Assembly (NCBI GenBank): GCA_020650975.1
Contig: JAIPMN010018987.1
Coordinates: 1-50,427, forward strand
Direction of reading: 5' to 3'
DNA: 50,427 bases
Origin: Apostichopus californicus
Lineage: Eukaryota; Echinodermata; Holothuroidea; Aspidochirotida; Stichopodidae
Shown: one piece after another, positions 12,701-23,900 of the stretch
Layout: the number at the start of each line of letters is the position of its first letter
Position numbering within the stretch: the stretch's first letter is position 1
Translations under genes and position numbers: made by a program
Notes under the pieces: model-generated
The model's database searches: none
The model's input: the letters and a program-made list of their open reading frames with translations, nothing else
What the model was told of the DNA's origin: nothing

Positions 12701-13293
12701 TTAGATAGCCTCTTACAGAAAATGTTTTCCACAAAATGTAGAAGCACCCTCAAGCTCATTACTTGCATAATGAACTCTAGGCAATTCCCAACATTTCACC
12801 ACACCGACCAGTTTTGAATTTTTGAAGGACTAGTGATCACATGTACATGTTATGCGAAAATGCAGTTTTGGAAACTTTCATCTATAGGTGCTTTCCTTTC
12901 ATTTCATTAACTCATAGATTACAGAAATTTGACTATTCAATCCTATGACTAACATTGTTATTAGGTAAATGTCGTATCAAAAAGTAATGAAAACTTGTAG
13001 TGAAAATCAAAGTAGTGAAAATCAAAATTGACTCAAACAATTCCTTTCAAAGGACTACCTCAAGTCTTCAGTAGCAGCCACTGAAAACGCAACAAGAGCT
13101 AAAGAACCATAACTCCTAAGCTGTTCAGTACTGACTACTGCCCAAAGTCTCATTTGACAATCAGCAAATAGCGCAACTCACCAAGAACTATTTCTGTTAA
13201 TTGTCGGACTGGGAAAACTTCGTCTACCACATACTGGTTTGTTCCAGATGATTCAAGAAGTCCTCTCTGATTTAATGGGATGACAAACTCCAT
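35..13293 (-). CDS. NCAPD2: Condensin complex subunit 1 (NCAPD2), N-terminal half, 16 coding exons, 3' part off the window
   Basis: NCAPD2 is the HEAT-repeat subunit of condensin I, which compacts mitotic chromosomes with SMC2/SMC4. Coding exons read on the minus strand: 13293-13182, 12481-12406, 11819-11761, 11296-11118, 10409-10267, 9034-8922, 8676-8553, 8043-7896, 6148-6026, 4829-4620, 3950-3866, 3259-3121, 2708-2583, 2069-1984, 1013-859, 288-35. Every intron is GT-AG and phase closes throughout, giving 710 codons of an expected ~1400. Recognisable family blocks are ESSGTNQYVVDEVFP near the N-terminus, TEIRRLWDPPVVEEEFV, LQHFEHLTVPLAQ, VKSIVGEIIRELG, VGRLHDKSSLVRRAAIQLL (a HEAT repeat) and LVWSKEEAVKEAV, followed by YRQLYLN. 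An acidic linker (SSDEQDVDDDTDSEGD) sits near residue 550. The start ATG at 13293-13291 has A at -3 and G at +4 and lies 9 nt inside its exon. The last visible exon ends at a donor (33-34), so the gene continues to the left. NCAPD3 is less likely, because the N-terminal blocks match D2. Confidence 0.95.
661..713. repeat. (TTTA)n microsatellite
   Basis: About 12 perfect tetranucleotide TTTA units lie in an NCAPD2 intron, between the exons ending at 859 and 35. No coding role is seen. Confidence 0.95.
1340..1624 (-). mobile_element. MITE family A, copy 1 (inverted relative to copy 2, with internal 85-bp duplication)
   Basis: The element starts with CCAGTTGGGACAATTT and ends with its inverse (AATTGTCCCAACTGG), giving terminal inverted repeats of about 16 bp. 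The interior matches the copies at 23963 and 42747, including the word GAGCAGTATGAATATCATG read on the opposite strand. This copy is longer than copy 2 (285 against 202 bp) because an 85-bp internal block beginning CTCTCAAAGCACTGG occurs twice, at 1397 and 1482. There is no open reading frame, so it is non-autonomous. It lies in an NCAPD2 intron. Target duplications are not clear. Confidence 0.75.
5001..5092 (-). mobile_element. tRNA-like SINE head (degenerate)
   Basis: On the minus strand an A-box-like TAGCTCTGTGGAGTAC is followed about 50 nt later by a B-box-like GGTTGCTGGTTCAATGTCC, with CTTGTAACCC between them. The spacing is tRNA-like, but the arms do not form a proper cloverleaf and no CCA-proximal stem is evident. 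A SINE head is more likely than a tRNA gene. The plus-strand tRNA-like piece at 31470 shares the TAGCTC...TGTAACCC...CTGGT layout and may be the same family. It is intronic in NCAPD2. Confidence 0.45.
5651..5996. mobile_element. Candidate non-autonomous DNA element with imperfect terminal inverted repeats
   Basis: The left end (CAAAGACCCAGTATTCAAAC) and the reverse complement of the right end (TAAAGCCTGTGTATTCAAAC) match over roughly 35 bp with mismatches. The interior is T-rich and G/C-run-rich and holds only accidental reading frames on both strands. It lies just 3' of the NCAPD2 exon 6148-6026 in gene orientation. Confidence 0.45.
6770..7133. mobile_element. Foldback element with ~90-bp imperfect inverted arms
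   Basis: The arm at about 6770-6859 and the reverse complement of about 7040-7133 align over most of their length. Shared words include TTAAAGRTCT, TATAGCACRCTAT, AAAGTTT and GGTCGTAA. A second, inner inverted pair lies inside (GGTCTTTGTGTGAAC against GTTTACACAAAGAGCC). No coding sequence is present. It is intronic in NCAPD2. Confidence 0.6.
7672..7943. repeat. Tandem duplication (~125 bp) copying the 3' edge and donor of an NCAPD2 exon
   Basis: A block made of a C-rich segment, CTGGCTCTTGTCTAATTA, an (ATT)n run and the last ~50 bp of the exon ending at 7896 occurs twice in tandem. The outer, non-functional exon-edge copy ends at about 7762 with a donor-like GGAGAG|GTATAA on the minus strand. 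The genuine donor is at 7895-7894 (GAGAG|GTAATA). Reading from the real exon into the copy meets a stop, and the 134-nt extension is not a multiple of three. Confidence 0.8.
8150..8215 (-). mobile_element. tRNA-like SINE fragment
   Basis: On the minus strand ATAGAAAGCGGGAGACCCAG is followed by GGTTGGAATCCCGG, a B-box-like word in tRNA-like context. No complete cloverleaf can be drawn. It is intronic in NCAPD2. Confidence 0.4.
8849..8940. repeat. 48-bp tandem duplication over an NCAPD2 exon donor
   Basis: The segment containing TTGGTACTTACTCAGACCGT, the 3' edge and donor of the exon ending at 8922, has a near-identical copy 48 bp away at 8863 (TTGGTACTTACTTAGACCGT). The copy keeps a perfect GTAAGT donor on the minus strand. 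Reading through from the real exon meets a TGA within seven codons. Confidence 0.8.
9236..9478 (-). mobile_element. tRNA(Ser)-like SINE
   Basis: Read on the minus strand, the head runs GTGGTTAAGTGGTCAAGGC, then TAGAAAT, then TTGCACGCTCAAGTTCAAGC, which resembles a serine tRNA with an AGA-like anticodon region. The body contains TTCTTGGGCAAGTCACTTT, a word seen in the conserved central domains of several animal SINE families. It lies in the NCAPD2 intron between exons ending at 10267 and starting at 9034. Both boundaries are approximate. Confidence 0.65.
11337..11442. repeat. Short degenerate tandem repeat (GCTATGCAAAATGG-like)
   Basis: Four to five degenerate copies of a ~22-bp word containing TATGCAAAATGGACAAATTG lie immediately upstream (gene sense) of the NCAPD2 exon 11296-11118. 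Confidence 0.6.
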
Positions 13294-13996
13294 TCTTGTT
13301 GTCTATAAGAATAGCAGAAAATTTGTGTTTTAAAGTACTTTATGTGTCCATACAATAGTAATTATTAGTATTAATAAAATAACTTTCAAGAAGCCTTGAA
13401 ACTCAATTACACAACATAATTTATAGACTGGTACTTGGGAGCCTAATTTCATCATAAGTTTATGGAAAAATAAAAGATAAACTCATAAAGAAACAAAAAT
13501 GCCAGGAAAAGGGAAGGAAATGAAATCAATCTCATGAAGAATATGAAAAAGAAGCCTGAACATAGAAATGTGTACCAGGGTCGGGAGTTTGTATCACTTA
13601 CTCAGTGTACTGCATTACGGCTAGCCCTAACTTAGGTTAACATTAGGCTACAGTAAACGTTGTGTCACTGTATGCTTACTTACAATTTGTTGTACCTAGC
13701 CTACTCTGCATATCAAGCACCACACTAAATAAAGCTACTGACTGTATCCTAGGTTATATAGGCGTAACTTAGGCATAGCGTTACTCAATGAGGTTTTGTC
13801 GTTTCATGAAAAGGATAAAATTTAAGTGTGAAAAGTTATATCTCATACATTATTTCGAAATCTTCTTCAGTCCGTATCGCCGTGTTATTCCTGTTGGTAA
13901 TTCAGTTGCACATAGTATTACAGTACAATAACGTAATAGGCCTAGCCTGTGTTATACTTATACTGCTCCGTGAACGGTAATTCGATTCAAACTTAC

Positions 13997-14045
13997 CCGC
14001 TTGTTGACGGTTATCGCGGGCCAAAAATTATGGAACGCCAATCAA
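13997..14045 (-). other. NCAPD2: Probable non-coding first exon (5' UTR) of NCAPD2
   Basis: The second NCAPD2 exon opens with a TATAG acceptor only 9 nt before the ATG, so an upstream untranslated exon is required. On the minus strand a strong donor (GCGG|GTAAGTTTG) ends a short stretch at 13997 in a locally GC-richer, ATG-free patch. The 5' end (about 14045) is a guess, since no TATA box was identified. Confidence 0.55.
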
Positions 14046-15139
14046 TTTAAAATTCGTTATTTCCTGTCCGTATCAGAGTAAAGACAGCACACCTGTATTA
14101 CAGACGATCATAATTATTGAAATCCTTCAGGCCTTGTCCATATGCCTGATCATTCTCTGAGATATTTAATAATGCATCTGGAACAATTCATTAAATGATG
14201 TCATTATTCTTATTTATCTTCAAATCATTTTTTCCCCCTTAATGATACTTCAATCGTTGAGCTACAGAGAAAACTAAACTTTCAACCACTGAAAAGTGGT
14301 AGTTTTATGAAAGAGAACAGTGCACTCATGCAGACAGCTCCGAGCAAATGTTTCATTTGTGTCACTTTTCAAAGACGGAAGAATCAACAAGAAGATTAGA
14401 AGGAAAATGTTGTGCTTCTGCCATGATCACATCACAGATCACTCACTGTGATACATTATTGTCTGATACTGAAATATCCGTTCAACAAAGAAATATCCAA
14501 GTTATGGGATCAGTGGTTTGAGGCTCCAAATCAGATCATCAGATCTCTATATCAATAGTAACAATGGCAGTTTCCATTCCAATTATTTAAGCCAAAATGG
14601 ACAGTAATATGAAATGAGTCTAAGTCTTTGCTCTGAACATCAAACTCTATTCACGGCATATTATACTAGCGGCGACGATCATATATGCCTACAATCCGCG
14701 TGCCACTTATTGCCGTTCCTCCTACAATTCCGTTATGTTGACTTATGGGATCATCAACCCTTCTACTTAAAATTTAAATAATAAAACACAAAAATTAAAA
14801 AGCCTTTCTGATATGAGATCCATGATCCAACAGCCTAGTGAACCCAAGGGATTTTCCCAATGCGGGTGCACGATGATTAATCAACCACAGTACAACTAAG
14901 TTTGTGGAAGCAGATTCGGTGGCACAAATTTCTGTCAAATAAAATTTATCCTCGTAAATTTTTTAACTTTTCATCTTACGTTCAATATCTTCAGAGTGAA
15001 AGGCATAACAAAAGGCCATCCAGCCTAAAGCGCTGATATAGGTTAGTTTAGTGGCCTAACTTAAATTTAGGCTACCGCAAACTAGACTATTTTTGGTTAG
15101 GCCTGTCCTAACGTTGACTTACTGTAATATTGTTTACAC

Positions 15140-15173
15140 TGCGAGTGTAAAAGGCGCAGCATCCATGTGAAAG
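15140..15173 (+). other. TTI1: Candidate non-coding first exon end for TTI1
   Basis: The first TTI1 coding exon begins at an acceptor (17898), so a non-coding exon must lie upstream. The best plus-strand donor I see in the interval is AAAG|GTGAGTATCG at 15173/15174. Its upstream start is unknown and other donors are possible. Confidence 0.25.
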
Positions 15174-16184
15174 GTGAGTATCGTGAAACCAATACCTCTG
15201 TATGATAGGTGTATAGCAGGTTTAATAACACTGACTCTTCAACAGTTAATCGAAGACGATGGTTTCCTAAGCGGTTTAAGTTAATCCATAATATCTCCCA
15301 ATTAATCTAAGGTAGACCAGGCCTCCCTTAAAAGTGCTTATGTTATGGTAGCATAAAAAGTTAGGCCTAGCCTAGGCCTATTCTAACTTGGGATATAATT
15401 AGAATGTATTGCATGGCAATCATTAAAATGGACAATGGACGCGATCATAAATTCTGTCCACCTTCTAGGCCTTGACAGTAAATTCATCACTTTTTTTTAT
15501 GAGGGATCAAACCCTAAACATCAATTTCACATTTAGGCTATGTTAATTTGTGAAACTAAGAACAGATTTATATTTTGTTGCTCTCTCTTCTCATCCTTCT
15601 GAACCCTATTCTGCAAAGGCAAGATTATAGGCCAAATGTAACTATTTACGATGTGACTGTAAGCAGAGTTTGTTAACACATATTCCAACAAGCCAATATT
15701 GAGTGACTTTCTGAGATAGTGATGATAATTAATAGCTCTTAGCAATCCAAAGTGTCAAATTTGCACACTAATGAAAGACTTGCCTGTATTGATTACAAAG
15801 ATTCATACTAGGTCTATAGCAATTAAGGCCAACAAATGGCAAAAAGTACAGCTAACGTTTGGTGTTTGGAATACAGTGCACAGTAAAATATTGGAACCTA
15901 TGACTTCAAGCAGGGTTCTGCCCAGGGTGGATTGAGTGCCGGCAGGACTATCTAAGCGGAGCGCCACCATCGGTTGGCGCGGAGCGTACAAGAAAATTTT
16001 GGGTTTTGGAAACCCCCCAGATGGCCGGAAACGGCCCTTCCCGAGTATTCTGAGCCACATGTAGACAGCTTTGAAATGAGATCTCATGTCTGGAATTTTT
16101 TATCATTAATGAAAAAAGTTAGGACAAATATCTGGAGCACCAGAGTACAGACCAGCCGGTGGTGCCTATTAAATAAATCATTCA

Positions 16185-16244
16185 GGCTGAGATGATAATT
16201 TTAGATGGACAGTAGGCTGAGATGATAATTTTAGATGGACAGTG
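16185..16244. repeat. 30-bp tandem duplication
   Basis: GGCTGAGATGATAATTTTAG plus its next ten bases occurs twice head-to-tail, nearly perfectly. Confidence 0.9.
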
Positions 16245-16360
16245 AGTGAGAGTCCACTCCCAAATAAAGACGAATCATAATGAATTATGTATTCTCTCTC
16301 ATTTATTCAACATCGGGCCTATAAAATCGGTCCATTGAAAGGATATCACATAATTACAAT

Positions 16361-16604
16361 AACAGCAATAACGAAGGTACCCGCCCAACGCTATACTACC
16401 CTGTTCGTAATTTATTACCCGAATCCTACGCAAAGTGTGATTTAAAAAAAAAAATTGCAAACCGAAAGTTAGGCAGATTTCCCATTGACTTAGTGTGGTG
16501 TTAGGCTACCATGTGGTCGAAGATAACAGCAATAACGAAGGTACCCGCCTGACGCGACACTACCCGGTTCCTAATTTATTACCCGAATCCTACGCAAAGT
16601 GTGA
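16361..16604. repeat. Direct repeat pair (~82 bp each, 164 bp apart)
   Basis: Copy 1 (16361-16442) and copy 2 (16525-16604) both run from AACAGCAATAACGAAGGTAC to ATCCTACGCAAAGTGTGA with few differences. The spacer carries a poly-A run. They could be a duplicated fragment or the ends of a small element; no coding sequence lies between them. Confidence 0.8.
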
Positions 16605-17334
16605 TCACGCGACGAACCGATATATTTTTAGCTAGCTAGGTGGTGTCTGAGCGAACGTAGAAACCAAGCTGTTATATTATGACAAAAGGATTGGCAGTCA
16701 GAGTTTTTTCAGTGATTTATTTCACAGTATTGTATCTTTCTAAATGTGCGGCGCCCGTTGACTGTACAGTACATGAGCAGTACATGTGGAGGGCGATTTT
16801 AGCGGTATTTGCATTTTTTTTCGCCCTCGTGATTTCTTTTCTGGGGCGATTTTTCAACTTCGTAGGGCGAATCGCCCTTCGCCCCCGTCTATTTTGAGCC
16901 CTGTTTTGAACAGTTATGAACTGGATTTCCCCTAGTCTCAAACAGATTGTTTCTGTACGTTCGACCCTCCGGCTATGGAGCTGTTTTTTGGAGTTCCTAT
17001 CGAAAATAAGTGCCGGTCGGAAAAGTCACTCAGGCAGAATGTGGCGGTCGGTAATTCAGCGTGCTGGTCGGGCCCGACCGGCGCCGACCGGCAGCGGCAG
17101 AACCCTGTTCAAGTTGGTGAAATTGCTGTCAACCTAGTTGAACTTACTGTTGGCAAATAACATCTAAATTCATTATCTGTACAATTTTAATGATACCTTC
17201 CTGATATGCACCAGCCACATCTTTGATATTGCAGGGATTGCCTCACATTCAAAAGTATATGAATTAATTGAGAAAAACATATGAACTAACTGCTTTAGAT
17301 CTACTGTACTGCAAAAACCCTGTACACAGAGCTC

Positions 17335-17420
17335 CCAACTGACCCGCATTTCGCCGGTTGGACCCGCATTCTAACACCCAAACCCGCTGACCCACGCAAG
17401 CGTCCGAAAAACCCGCATTG
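17335..17420 (-). repeat. CCCGCATT-rich dispersed repeat fragment
   Basis: Three CCCGCATT words and related CCCGCTGACCC occur within 80 bp. The composition is GC-rich against an AT-rich surrounding, which suggests the remains of a dispersed repeat. The family is not identified. Confidence 0.35.
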
Positions 17421-17903
17421 TTATTGTCAAGTATACATAAAAAAAATTGCATCAAATTTTGACTTTTTATTTAGCATGATAGAGTATAAAACCTCCTTTA
17501 CAGCATCATTTGAACCTCAAATTAGCCTATATTTCTTTTCATTGGGGCGAGCAGCGAACATTTTCATGCCACGGGAAAGAATGAATTATCACCTACTATT
17601 CAATTTATTGATGTTACACACAAAAAAATGCATATTTCTCAGAAAATATTGGGTGACAAAAGCCTTTCTAAGTGCCACCATTTTACATGTAGGCATCACC
17701 AGGATTCCAAAAAAATTCAATTGAAAATACACAGATGTACAGGCAAATTAATTGGACCAGTGAACAACATTGTAACACAAGGACCGATACAAGGCTGTAG
17801 AAGGATGTTATGATCCAAGTTAATTAGTAATAGAGGTGAAGTTTTGTTTTGTTATTTATAAAATTTGCAATTCTACCATTTTTTGTTCATTTTTCAGTGC
17901 GAG

Positions 17904-17909
17904 ATGTAA
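17904..17909 (+). promoter_or_regulatory. Minimal start-stop uORF (ATG TAA) just before the TTI1 start
   Basis: Inside the first coding exon, ATGTAA lies six bases before the main ATG at 17916. AUG-stop elements can stall initiating ribosomes. That this one does so is inference. Confidence 0.4.
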
Positions 17910-17915
17910 GCAAAT

Positions 17916-20900
17916 ATGGGTGAGCGACTTTTTCAAAAACTGAAACCCGTCTGCGTTGACCTGGTAAGGTCTGCTTCTTTAGATACTCTTAGCTCATTAT
18001 CCTCCATCCTCAATGATGCCGACCGGGAGAGCTTACAACCTCTGCAACAGTATGTGCTGCTTCCTCTCAGAATTATCCTTAAAGGAGAGCCTCAAAGGTG
18101 AATGTACTTTCTTTATTTCTAAAATCTAATGGAAGATAAAGTATTGTAAGGTTTTGTTTTCTTTGACGTGACAGGTATCAGGGCTTGAATTTAGTCCATC
18201 GCTCCGGCAACACAGAAATAACTCACAAAATTAGAAATTGCTAAAAATAATGCAAGATGGCATTGTTAGCAACCCCACGAATTAGTTTTCCAGAAAAAAT
18301 GATTAAACATTTCAATATCTTAAATTGCAGGGTAACTATTTCTTACAGTGGCAGAAAAAAAAGATTGTCAAAATTTGAACATGGTGACCATTATTAGACT
18401 TTCTAGCATATTTCGAATCATTACTGAGGACCTTAAATAATGTATTATATTTCAACGCAAGTGTGGCTCTCTGATTGACAACCGTTTTTGTTATATTTAT
18501 GGGGTCAATAGTGATTAATTATAAATATAAATACTTTCTATATTCCAGACCATCAGATATTATAGAGTTGGCCATTGATGTCATTGCGTCCGTCTTCAAG
18601 CACACAGAGGTCACCAGTTGGGAAGTGTTTTCAGATTTCTTTGTCATTCTCAGCTTATTCATTAGTTTCGGACCAGATAAAGCTAAAGGTTTGTAGGCAT
18701 GCACATGGGAGGGAGGCAGTGTGATGTAGGGGGGGGGGTGGATGGGCAGGGGAGAGTTGTTAAATATCTGTCATTGAATACAGAAATATGTTTTCATTTG
18801 AGTGTTTTCTGAAGGACTTTCTGAGTTGCACATATTTTGTATAGCAACATAATCTGATTGTGGCCAACAGGACAGCATTTTTTTGAAGGAGCTCTCATTT
18901 CAACTGACAAACAACATGTCAATTTGCTTTGATCTTTTAATGAATTTAAGGAACTGACTTATGCCTGCTGGGGTATTAAGATATATACCACCACAGAATA
19001 AGGTAAAATAACAAAATGTCGGAATTTGGGTCACTTTAATTGAGGAGGTTACAAAAGTTGTGTTCATATGACTCTATACACTTTTAGGTTTACCCTTTCT
19101 CTATATTTTCAGCTGAGCCTTCTTCAGAAGAATTGAAACACAGTGCTACTAAATGTTTAACATCTCTTCTACAGGCCAGCAATGAAGAGCAAGTATTCAT
19201 TTTAATATTCTTGTAACTTTCTTTATGCAAACATCTATTGTACCAATTGCACAATCAGTGCTGTGTGGTGCTCTTTAACAATTCTTCACTTCTGCAAACT
19301 TTGGATTTTGATTATTTATTGTTTGAATTTGTAAGTGAGGCTCGTTGTTGCTCTTTTGAGTGGTTTGAAGTACAGTCACTCGCCACAGATGCACAAGAGT
19401 GATGGTAAATGTGTGTGTCTTTATGTCCACACATTATGGGGATATTGTCTGGATTGGCTGGGTTAAACTCTTGTCCCCCATGCACTGTTACAGAAACTGA
19501 TGTGAAGTAGTGATCGTGGGGTAAGAAATGGGATAGAAAATAACAAGATAGACTAGCCAAAACGAGACTGTGAGACCAGAATAACGATAGGCTACACTAC
19601 ACTAAACAGAATACAACACACTAGACTAGAAAACACTAACTAGACAACACTAGAGTACCCTACAGTAGAGTAGACTACACTAGGCTACACTACACTATAC
19701 AGAATACAAAACCTTAGACTACACTACAGTAGATTAGACTACACTATAATAGACTAGACTACACTACAGTAGACTAGGCTACACAACATTATATAGAATA
19801 CAAAACAATAGAAAATAAAGCACTAACTAGACTACACTAGAGTACCCTACAGTAGAGTAGACTACACTAGGAGGCTACACTACACTATAAAGAATACCAC
19901 CAAATATTAGACTACACTACAGAAGATTAGACTACACTATAATAGACTAGACTACACTACAGTAGACTAGACTACACTTCAGTTCAGTAGACTAGACAAC
20001 ACTACAGTATACCAGACTACTGAACACTAGACTTCACTAGACTATACTACAGTAGATTAGACTACACTTCAGTTCAGTTCAATAGACTAGACTATAGTTC
20101 AGTCCAATAGACTAGACAACACTACAGTAGACCAGACTACTGAACACTAGATGACACTAGACTATACTACAGTAGATTAGACTACACTTCAGTTCAGTTC
20201 AATAGACTAGACTACAGTTCAGTCCAATAGACTAGACAACACTAAAGTATACCAGACTACTTAACACTAGACTATACTACAGTAGATTAGACTACCCTAT
20301 GCTCACATTTATGAATGACTGATCTGATACCCGATTTTCCCAAACCTTGGACTAAATTGTTTATTTACTACATTTATGTATCATCTCTTTGAATGTTCCA
20401 TGTGATAGGATCTATAAATTCCAAACACATAAATTGCTTTTATTTCTATTTTGCAGTCATTCTAAGTTTCCTTGTATTCTTTCCACTGTAGAGTATTACT
20501 CAGACTGTATTCCTTACAGTTCCTGCCGCCTCTCGGACATGCGGTCTCCATCCTCCTGTCTGTCGTGGAGCAGGAACAGCTCCGAACTCTTAGAGTCGAT
20601 GCAATGGTCTGTCTGTCCTGCTTGATGTGTGATTCTGGTGAGCTTTGTAACCTTGTTTTTTTTGTTTTTTCCATCTCTTTTATTGACTCATTTGACATTT
20701 ATATAAATAGACAGATAATTTTGTGAGTTCTTTAGTATTACAAGCCTAATCCTCTGATCTCTATTCAAGAATTTAAAACTGCTTTTAGTAAGAAGCATTT
20801 CATTTGCAGTTACAGGTAGCACTCATTTTATATGGTCGCATTGCTTGTTTTTGGTTTCCTGTTTAGTATTTCTTCTTCGTAATGTTTTGCTTCTCAACGT

Positions 20901-23900
20901 TGTGCAAGTCGCGATTCTTTTATTTGAATAGTATTATTGTACGTTTTGTCTCTGCGATTGCACTGTATGTATTGATATTGTTATGTACTATTAAAACTAA
21001 AGATAAGAAAATAATAAATTGTTAGGCAATGTGTGAGTTGTATTGAGCTTTGTAACCTTACTGTTCTCTTGACATTTAATCTAACTTCGAAAAGAAGATT
21101 TGTAAGTCGGACGATGAAAAATTGTTTACTACAGTGAGATAATAGTTAATGTTGTGAAGCTTTCTGCTTCGATAAGGTACCTTGCTTCCCCCTGCTGCCC
21201 TACCACCTCTCCCTCACACAACACAACACTGGTAGCACTAAAGAAAACTGTACTACATAAAGATAATCTCAAATAATAAATAATAAATAAATAAAAAAAT
21301 ATTAATTAGCTTTATAAAAGAGAAAACTTTTCGTCTTCTTTTTTTGTTGTTGTAATGAATGCCACTTTTCATGATAAATCCCAACTAATTTTCTTTCCTT
21401 GGTCGTTCCATTCAGATGCATCTCCCAGCCTGGTGGAGACGGCGAGAAGTAAATTTTGTTCCTTCTTACCCGGAATCAGCATGTCCTTGTGTCGTGTGAT
21501 TCAAGGAGATCCTAAACAAGGTCAGGTAAGGTCAGATTACATTGAATTGAAGTCAAAGGTCGTAGCTTCAGTTTTGGATTGGACAGTCCCAAAACGAGTT
21601 TATCATCAAAGAATGGGTCCCATGTAAAGGTCAGAGGTTATGGAGCAACATATTTAGAGGCAAGCAACTTGGTGAGAAATTTCTTCCAAGTTCACTTTAA
21701 GCATTGCTCTTTTACTTTGAATCTCTAGTCTGGTTTAAAATATTTTCTCGTTAAAGTTTACTACATATTATAGGGAGTCTATTCAGTTTAACCATGGCAT
21801 CGTGCTAATGTGAATTTCTTTTCTTCTCTATTCCATGACTGATGATATTATCCAATTCTGTTTTGATGGCCTTCTGATAGAATTTAACCAAGGTGAGTGC
21901 GTTTTCTTCGCCATTATTTGATTTACTCCTAACAAGAATAAATATATTGAATTGTTCACCCCACCTCAGCAAAATTTACTTCTGATGTATTTGATTTTTT
22001 GTGTATTTTTTTTTTAGCAATCTCCATTGCAATTGAGATAATGGTGTAATGCATATCCTTGTTTACATACAAACTGTGCCTGACCGACTTGGACTCGATG
22101 AGTTTAACGACCGTTTTTGTGGAAGCAATTGGATTTGTGTTTGAAGAATTACGTATGTTCATGAAATGTAAATGAGTGACCCTTGACCTTGCACAAAACT
22201 GTTGACTTGTTTCATGCATCTTACTTATGCCTTGTTTCTTTCACTTATACAATGTTGGTTTTCATAAGCTTTTGGCCTTGATTTGATAGGTTGCCATAGC
22301 AACATGGGTCCAGGCAGTCGCATGGATCATGTCAGATGCCATACCTCCAGAAAAGCAAGGGAGTGGTTCAGAAGTGAAGGCTCCTCCCACCACTAAAGAT
22401 CCAAGTTCATTGGTTGTTAACAGAACTGCAGATTGGCTGGAAAATACTGCAAAGAAATTGTGCATTCTGATTGGTCAGATTTGCAAACAGAAAACTAATA
22501 GTAGCTGGCAAGTTAGACTGGGATTGGTCAACTTTGCTACCAAATTATTGGTCACTTGTAAAAGGTGAGGTCATAATATGGATTTAGATTTGCATAAAAC
22601 TTTCACTACATGAAAAGTTTTAATGGTTGTCCGAGACTGCCAAATTTCTGTTCGGCAACCGAAATCAGCTGTGGAGGTTGTCCGGCAGATGACTACTTGT
22701 TACTTCAAATTCAGATTGCATTGTAACTAATAACCCCAAATAGGTAAAATGATAAAATAGTGTTACCCCCAAAGCTGGTGTTCTATTCACAAAACCTACA
22801 CATCTCTCATACAGTGTACATCTTGGTCATTGTTATTTTGCAACATTTTGGGGGCAATGAAGTTACTGTCGGCCAACTACAATGTCAGGGATGGGTTGTC
22901 CAATGGACAACCCAGCAGAATCCTTAAAAATTACCCGGTATTAAATCATTTTTTTTATGGACCTGATTAAGCTACTGTTTGGGCATGAAAGGTGCTTTTA
23001 AACAATGGTGAAACATGGTGAAACAAAAAGTGTCACAAGCTCCTTCGAAAGGGAAGAGATACTACACATAATCCTTTTTAGAGCTTGATTTTAATAGCGA
23101 TCTACACTGTGTATCTGCGAAGAACAGACACACTGAAAAAGGTGGAAATTTGAAAATATGTGTTCTGTTTCTAGACTGCCAATTGACTACACTAATTTCT
23201 TCATTTTAATTATCCAAATGTAATTAGTCGGTAAATATAGAAATAATTCAGCTTCCACAAATTTTCAGGAGAAAATGTCATACCTTTATAAGAAAATTCA
23301 CTCAAGATATATCAGAACCCTGGGCAGGAAAACCAGACAACTCAATCCTTTCCCAAACCCCAGTCACTCCTAAATGGAAGCTGTAACCTTGCGATCGTGA
23401 CTGTGTTACCTCAAGACTATATCACGAGTATCTTCAAAGGGGAACATGCACTACACATGATCTTCAGTTGGTTGGTGAGTTATCTACTGCATGTGTACTG
23501 CATATCTGAACTGAAAAGAACAGAATGGTACACATGACCTTAACGAAAGGTCAAGAAGATAAGTCACCCAAGATGGAGCCTGGACATGAAAAACCAAACA
23601 ACTGTAGTTAACATTACTTCTGCAACTGGTCAAATATTACATATGAAACCTATTCTTATATTTTATTCTTTTATTAACTCACTTTACAGGAATCTTTCTG
23701 GCAGTAACGGAGGTCTCCTTTCCCTGCTGGTCGGTCTCTTGGCAGACGATTGGCCGGATGTAGCCAAGGCTAGTCTAGAAGGACTGAAGGAGTTCAAAGA
23801 TCGGCACATGGCGTCGGAAGATAATAAACTCGTGGAGGTCTTAGAGGAGAACATTTATGCAACGATGACCGCCTTACCTAGGCAGATGAGATCCTCTGGT

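Larger units (their letters stand above)
14046..17897. other. Divergent intergenic region and probable first TTI1 intron between NCAPD2 and TTI1
   Basis: No conserved coding exon was found here on either strand; the reading frames are short and lack family similarity. The stretch should hold the promoters of both genes. It contains CCTAGGCC-type short words around 15.35 kb, an 82-bp direct repeat at 16.36/16.53 kb, a 30-bp tandem duplication at 16.19 kb, GC-rich repeat-like patches at 15.90-16.05 and 16.75-17.11 kb, and a cluster of CCCGCATT words at 17.34-17.42 kb. Confidence 0.7.

Noticed and set aside
20491..20519. Earlier acceptor (CACTGTAG) for the TTI1 exon at 20520
   Set aside because: It would shift the frame. 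The CTTACAG acceptor at 20518-20519 keeps phase and matches the family block (PPLGHAVSILL).
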